From NCBI GenBank assembly GCA_016193385.1, contig JACPSF010000292.1, positions 1 through 6,001 of the forward strand: a stretch of DNA of 6,001 nt, in the 5' to 3' direction. A program made the position numbers and the translations under genes. Under the pieces are notes generated by a model. It did no database searches and was not told the origin of the DNA. It was given only the letters and a program-made list of their open reading frames with translations. Positions 3,727 through 6,001 of the stretch are shown here, one piece after another. Numbering within the stretch: position 1 is the stretch's first letter; the number at the start of each line of letters is the position of its first letter. The stretch comes from Deltaproteobacteria bacterium (GTDB lineage Bacteria > Desulfobacterota_B > Binatia > UBA9968).

Positions 3727-4575
3727 AGGCTCGGAACTCTAGCCAGGGCCGCTTCTCAGATGAAAGTTTCGCCGGCGGCTGTTTCGCTTCAGATCAAAAA
3801 ACTCGAAGCCGAACTCGCTATCAAGCTTTTCGATCACCGCCCCAACAAAATGCTCTTGACCAATCACGGGGAGAGATGGCTCAAAGCGGCAAGCCAGATC
3901 ATGGAGGAGCTGGAGAAGGCTAAAGAGATCCCTCCTGGTAACCGAGAGAAGAGCCTACAAAAGATCACGATTTCAATGCGAAACGACTGTGCCAATTTCT
4001 TCCCCCCTGCGATTGCACGTTTCGTCAAAGCGCACCCAAAGCTGGCCACAACGATTCTGGTCCGCCCCACGGAGACATGCCTATCTCTGGTCATGAAAGG
4101 GGAAGCCGATCTGGGCTTGGGCCGCTTTGGAAACGTTCCGAAGGGAATCCACAAAGAGGAGTTGATGGAAAGTACCCTCACGGCGATTTTTCCTCGTAGC
4201 CACCCGCTTGGTGAGAAAGCGAAGATCGGCATAAAGGACCTTGCGGCCCACCGCCTGATCACTCCTGCCTCGGGAACTGCCGCCAGGCACACCATCGATT
4301 TGGCCTTCTTCAGTGGCGGAGTTCAACCCCAGGACATCATCGAGGTCAGCGACTGCCGGATGACCGTCGAATATGCCCGCCTCGGCTTGGGAGTGGGATT
4401 GGTCCATGATAAGTGCTTCTCTGTGGGGACGAGAAAGATGATGCGATGTGTTGATCTCAGCGGACTATTTGAAAAGGAAGAGATCTCACTTATATACCGG
4501 CAGGCGGCTTCCTTTGAACCGATCCACCGCACCTTAATCGGCGCCCTCATCCAATACGCCCGAAAGAAGGCATAA
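3688..4575 (+). CDS. LysR-family transcriptional regulator
   Basis: A 295-residue LysR-type regulator of normal length. The N-terminal winged HTH spans about residues 1-60, with the helix-turn-helix at 18-37 (TLARAASQMKVSPAAVSLQI) followed by KKLEAELAIKLFDH. A linker helix lies around 66-80. The effector-binding domain follows from about 92 (KITISMRNDC), with typical segments GEADLGLG (138-145), LTAIFPRSHPLG (164-175) and YARLGLGVGLVHDKCF (229-244). The effector is unknown; I cannot place it in CysB, CbbR or another named group. The ATG at 3688 is preceded by AAAGG at 9-13 nt. LysR regulators commonly repress themselves and activate a divergent gene; here the divergent side has been lost and vapBC lies upstream on the same strand. 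The gene appears intact, in contrast to the truncated starts at 918 and 2863. It converges with the next gene, 32 nt away, with no clear terminator. Confidence 0.93.
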   Translation: MDLRSLESFCLVARLGTLARAASQMKVSPAAVSLQIKKLEAELAIKLFDHRPNKMLLTNHGERWLKAASQIMEELEKAKEIPPGNREKSLQKITISMRNDCANFFPPAIARFVKAHPKLATTILVRPTETCLSLVMKGEADLGLGRFGNVPKGIHKEELMESTLTAIFPRSHPLGEKAKIGIKDLAAHRLITPASGTAARHTIDLAFFSGGVQPQDIIEVSDCRMTVEYARLGLGVGLVHDKCFSVGTRKMMRCVDLSGLFEKEEISLIYRQAASFEPIHRTLIGALIQYARKKA

Positions 4576-4607
4576 CTGCTTCCCGATCCTTCCCCCAAAC
4601 AAAACCC

Positions 4608-6001
4608 TCACTCCACATCCCTTACGGCGCTTCGGATCTCTTGAATATGGGCCTTTTTAATCACCGTTTGCGCACCCGTTAGCGTGGAATCCGTATAGGT
4701 CGGACGCGGGCGACTCAAGGCATCATAAACTCCGTTCAGGGCGTTCCGAAGCTCCGTGACATGCACCGTCTGAACCGAAGTCGCCCCAGCCGTAAGAGTA
4801 GAGTCGGTAAAAGTAAAGGCTGAGAGACTGTTGTTAGACCGGAGTGTATTGATGGCCTGACGTAACTCAGTGATATGAGCGGCCTTTACCAGCGTGACCT
4901 GCCCGCTCAGAGGGTCATCCGTGAAGGTCTTGGAAAAAGTCGCCTCAACCGTTGTGTTCGCGTTCATCGTCACCGTGCAGGTTCCCGTACCACCGCACCC
5001 TCCACCGCTCCAAGCGGAAAAGCTTGCGCCGTCACCGGCACTGGCCGTCAGAGCAACAGAAGCACCACTATCAAACGATGCTGAGCAGGTTCCGCCGCAG
5101 TTGATGCCTGAAGGCGAGGAAGTTACCGGGCCGTCACCTGATCCGGCCTTGGTCACGGTGAGCGTGAAAGGCGGATTAAAAGTGGCGGTAACCGTAATGT
5201 TCGCCGTCATGGAAACCGTACAGGTACCCGTTCCGGAACAACCCCCACCACTCCACCCCGCAAAGCTAGAACCGGCTGCCGGCGAAGCAGTCAGAGTGAC
5301 GGAAGTGGCAGTGTAGACCTCAGTGCAGTCAGCGCCACAGCTGATCCCGGCTGGGCTGCTGGTCACCGTGCCGTCACCCGACCCTGCCTTGGTCACAGTG
5401 AGGGTGAAGGTGGTGGCAACCCCGGTCCCCGTGACCGTTCTCGAAGCACCCGCGGCCCCGGTAAACGTGACGTTTCCCATGAAAGTTCCAGCCGACGTGG
5501 GGCTAAAACGCACCGTGACGGTCTGGCTTGCCCCTGCACCGAGGCTGTAAGAGCCGCCCGATACAATGCTGAACGGAGCCGACGTAGACGCGCTGCCGCT
5601 CAACGCTCCCCCGCCGCTGTTCTGGACGGTAAAGTTTCTGTCGGCTGGGCTCCCGACGCTCACGCTGCCAAAAGCTTGCGAACTCGGGGTTACAGAAATG
5701 GCAGGCTGAGGTAATGCAGTATCGACGGCGCCGCGTCCTCCAGTCGCAGAACTAAAATAAGATTCCCACGCTGCGCGAATTGTATCCAGCTTGGTTGTGT
5801 CGGCACTAGGCGCCGTGGTGCCCCCGTCGATGAGCAGCACAAAAGCCTGTTTCCAGGTCGTGGTTGAATTGACCCCCGAAAAGCCGCTGCTTGGCGATCG
5901 CGCACCCTCACATGTCTGGATCTGATTGAGCGTGACGTCCTTTCTCATCCCGGAGACCGTGACTCCGGTCTGGGGAGGGCAGGAGCGTTCGCCGACGGAG
6001 G
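4608..6001 (-). CDS. Large exported protein, C-terminal part (ASH-like domain, two Cys beta-repeats, HxxELR repeats)
   Basis: The frame is open to the window edge, so the 5' end lies outside. A Met codon at 5948 is internal, and 17 further codons precede it (ending PPQTGVTVSG). Numbering from that Met, residues 1-80 are the end of an unknown domain. Residues 83-177 (ISVTPSSQAFGSVSVG to VTGTG) are an ASH/HYDIN or choice-of-anchor-D type Ig-like domain. Residues 181-258 and 261-338 are two near-duplicate beta-repeats like divergent InlB B-repeats, each with four Cys in matching places (204, 208, 237, 243 and 284, 288, 318, 324). Three short helical repeats with TDxxL and HxxELR/HxxEIR follow (341-446). 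The composition (Ser, Thr, Gly, few charges) suits a secreted or surface protein. No sorting signal or terminal membrane helix is visible. The upstream domain, possibly enzymatic, cannot be judged. Confidence 0.85.
   Translation of the reverse strand, partial: SVGERSCPPQTGVTVSGMRKDVTLNQIQTCEGARSPSSGFSGVNSTTTWKQAFVLLIDGGTTAPSADTTKLDTIRAAWESYFSSATGGRGAVDTALPQPAISVTPSSQAFGSVSVGSPADRNFTVQNSGGGALSGSASTSAPFSIVSGGSYSLGAGASQTVTVRFSPTSAGTFMGNVTFTGAAGASRTVTGTGVATTFTLTVTKAGSGDGTVTSSPAGISCGADCTEVYTATSVTLTASPAAGSSFAGWSGGGCSGTGTCTVSMTANITVTATFNPPFTLTVTKAGSGDGPVTSSPSGINCGGTCSASFDSGASVALTASAGDGASFSAWSGGGCGGTGTCTVTMNANTTVEATFSKTFTDDPLSGQVTLVKAAHITELRQAINTLRSNNSLSAFTFTDSTLTAGATSVQTVHVTELRNALNGVYDALSRPRPTYTDSTLTGAQTVIKKAHIQEIRSAVRDVE
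4611..4928 (-). repeat. Three C-terminal HxxELR repeats
   Basis: Three units of about 30 residues: VKAAHITELRQAIN, VQTVHVTELRNALN and IKKAHIQEIRSAVR. Each is preceded by a T-F/Y-TD-x2-L motif with TLTxG-like spacing. Similar ends occur in large exported proteins of environmental bacteria, as I recall. A cell-surface or matrix anchoring role is possible but not shown. Confidence 0.7.
4935..5168 (-). repeat. Second Cys-containing beta-repeat
   Basis: Encodes FTLTVTKAGSGDG, a CGGTC knuckle and SAWSGGGCGGTGTCTVTM. It is a tandem partner of the copy at 5175-5408, separated by only two codons. Paired Cys spacing (C-x3-C and C-x5-C) is kept, suggesting two disulfides per repeat outside the cytoplasm. 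Confidence 0.8.
5175..5408 (-). repeat. First Cys-containing beta-repeat
   Basis: Encodes FTLTVTKAGSGDG, CGADC and AGWSGGGCSGTGTCTVSM. It has the same length (78 residues) and Cys layout as the copy at 4935-5168. DNA similarity is strongest at the first 11 codons and the GGCxGTGTC part, consistent with a recent internal duplication. Confidence 0.8.

Noticed and set aside
3864..4598. Minus-strand open frames across lysR
   Set aside because: They are antisense to an intact LysR gene and show no family features.

Overview
The window looks like a bacterial accessory region of moderate GC. Four small toxin-antitoxin or TA-like modules lie within about 2.6 kb, followed by a LysR-type regulator and the C-terminal part of a large exported repeat protein. 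No gene fixes the taxon. The exported protein (HYDIN/ASH-like domain, two Cys-containing beta-repeats, C-terminal HxxELR repeats) suggests an environmental lineage such as Nitrospirota, Methylomirabilota, Acidobacteriota or Desulfobacterota, but this is a low-confidence impression from protein style.

Layout: 1-307 has no convincing gene. 308-727 (-) encodes a small exported PEGA-like protein. 746-939 is repeat copy R1. 1008-1256 (-) is a YgiT/MqsA-type zinc-finger antitoxin, followed at 1259-1360 (-) by the beheaded C-terminus of its DUF4258-like toxin partner. 1357-1532 is R2. 1620-1838 and 1835-2206 (+) are a DUF433/DUF5615 TA pair. 2313-2582 and 2557-2691 (-) are an overlapping pair of unrecognised small genes, the upstream one cut into by R3 (2729-2901). 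2961-3161 and 3158-3586 (+) are vapBC. 3601-3726 is R4, which runs into an intact lysR (3688-4575, +). 4608-6001 (-) is the exported repeat protein, cut by the window edge.

The main result is the repeat R1-R4. In R4 it is the upstream region and first codons of the intact lysR. R1 and R3 also end in truncated lysR starts (about 7 and 13 codons), and R2 stops just before where the ATG would be. R1 and R2 additionally carry, on the minus strand, a TTGACA/TATAGR promoter and, roughly 95 nt downstream, a GC-rich hairpin with a T-rich tail. A full unit therefore looks like a short structured transcript (or attenuated leader) divergent from lysR. The copies separate unrelated gene modules, and their boundaries cut a toxin gene, a small unknown gene and lysR itself. 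This points to a repeated lysR-leader unit that has recombined or inserted repeatedly and built a cassette-like TA array.

The TA pairs probably act independently as addiction or stress modules. The exported PEGA-like protein may be expressed from the R1 divergent promoter through the hairpin leader. Whether LysR controls the minus-strand promoters in all copies is an inference.
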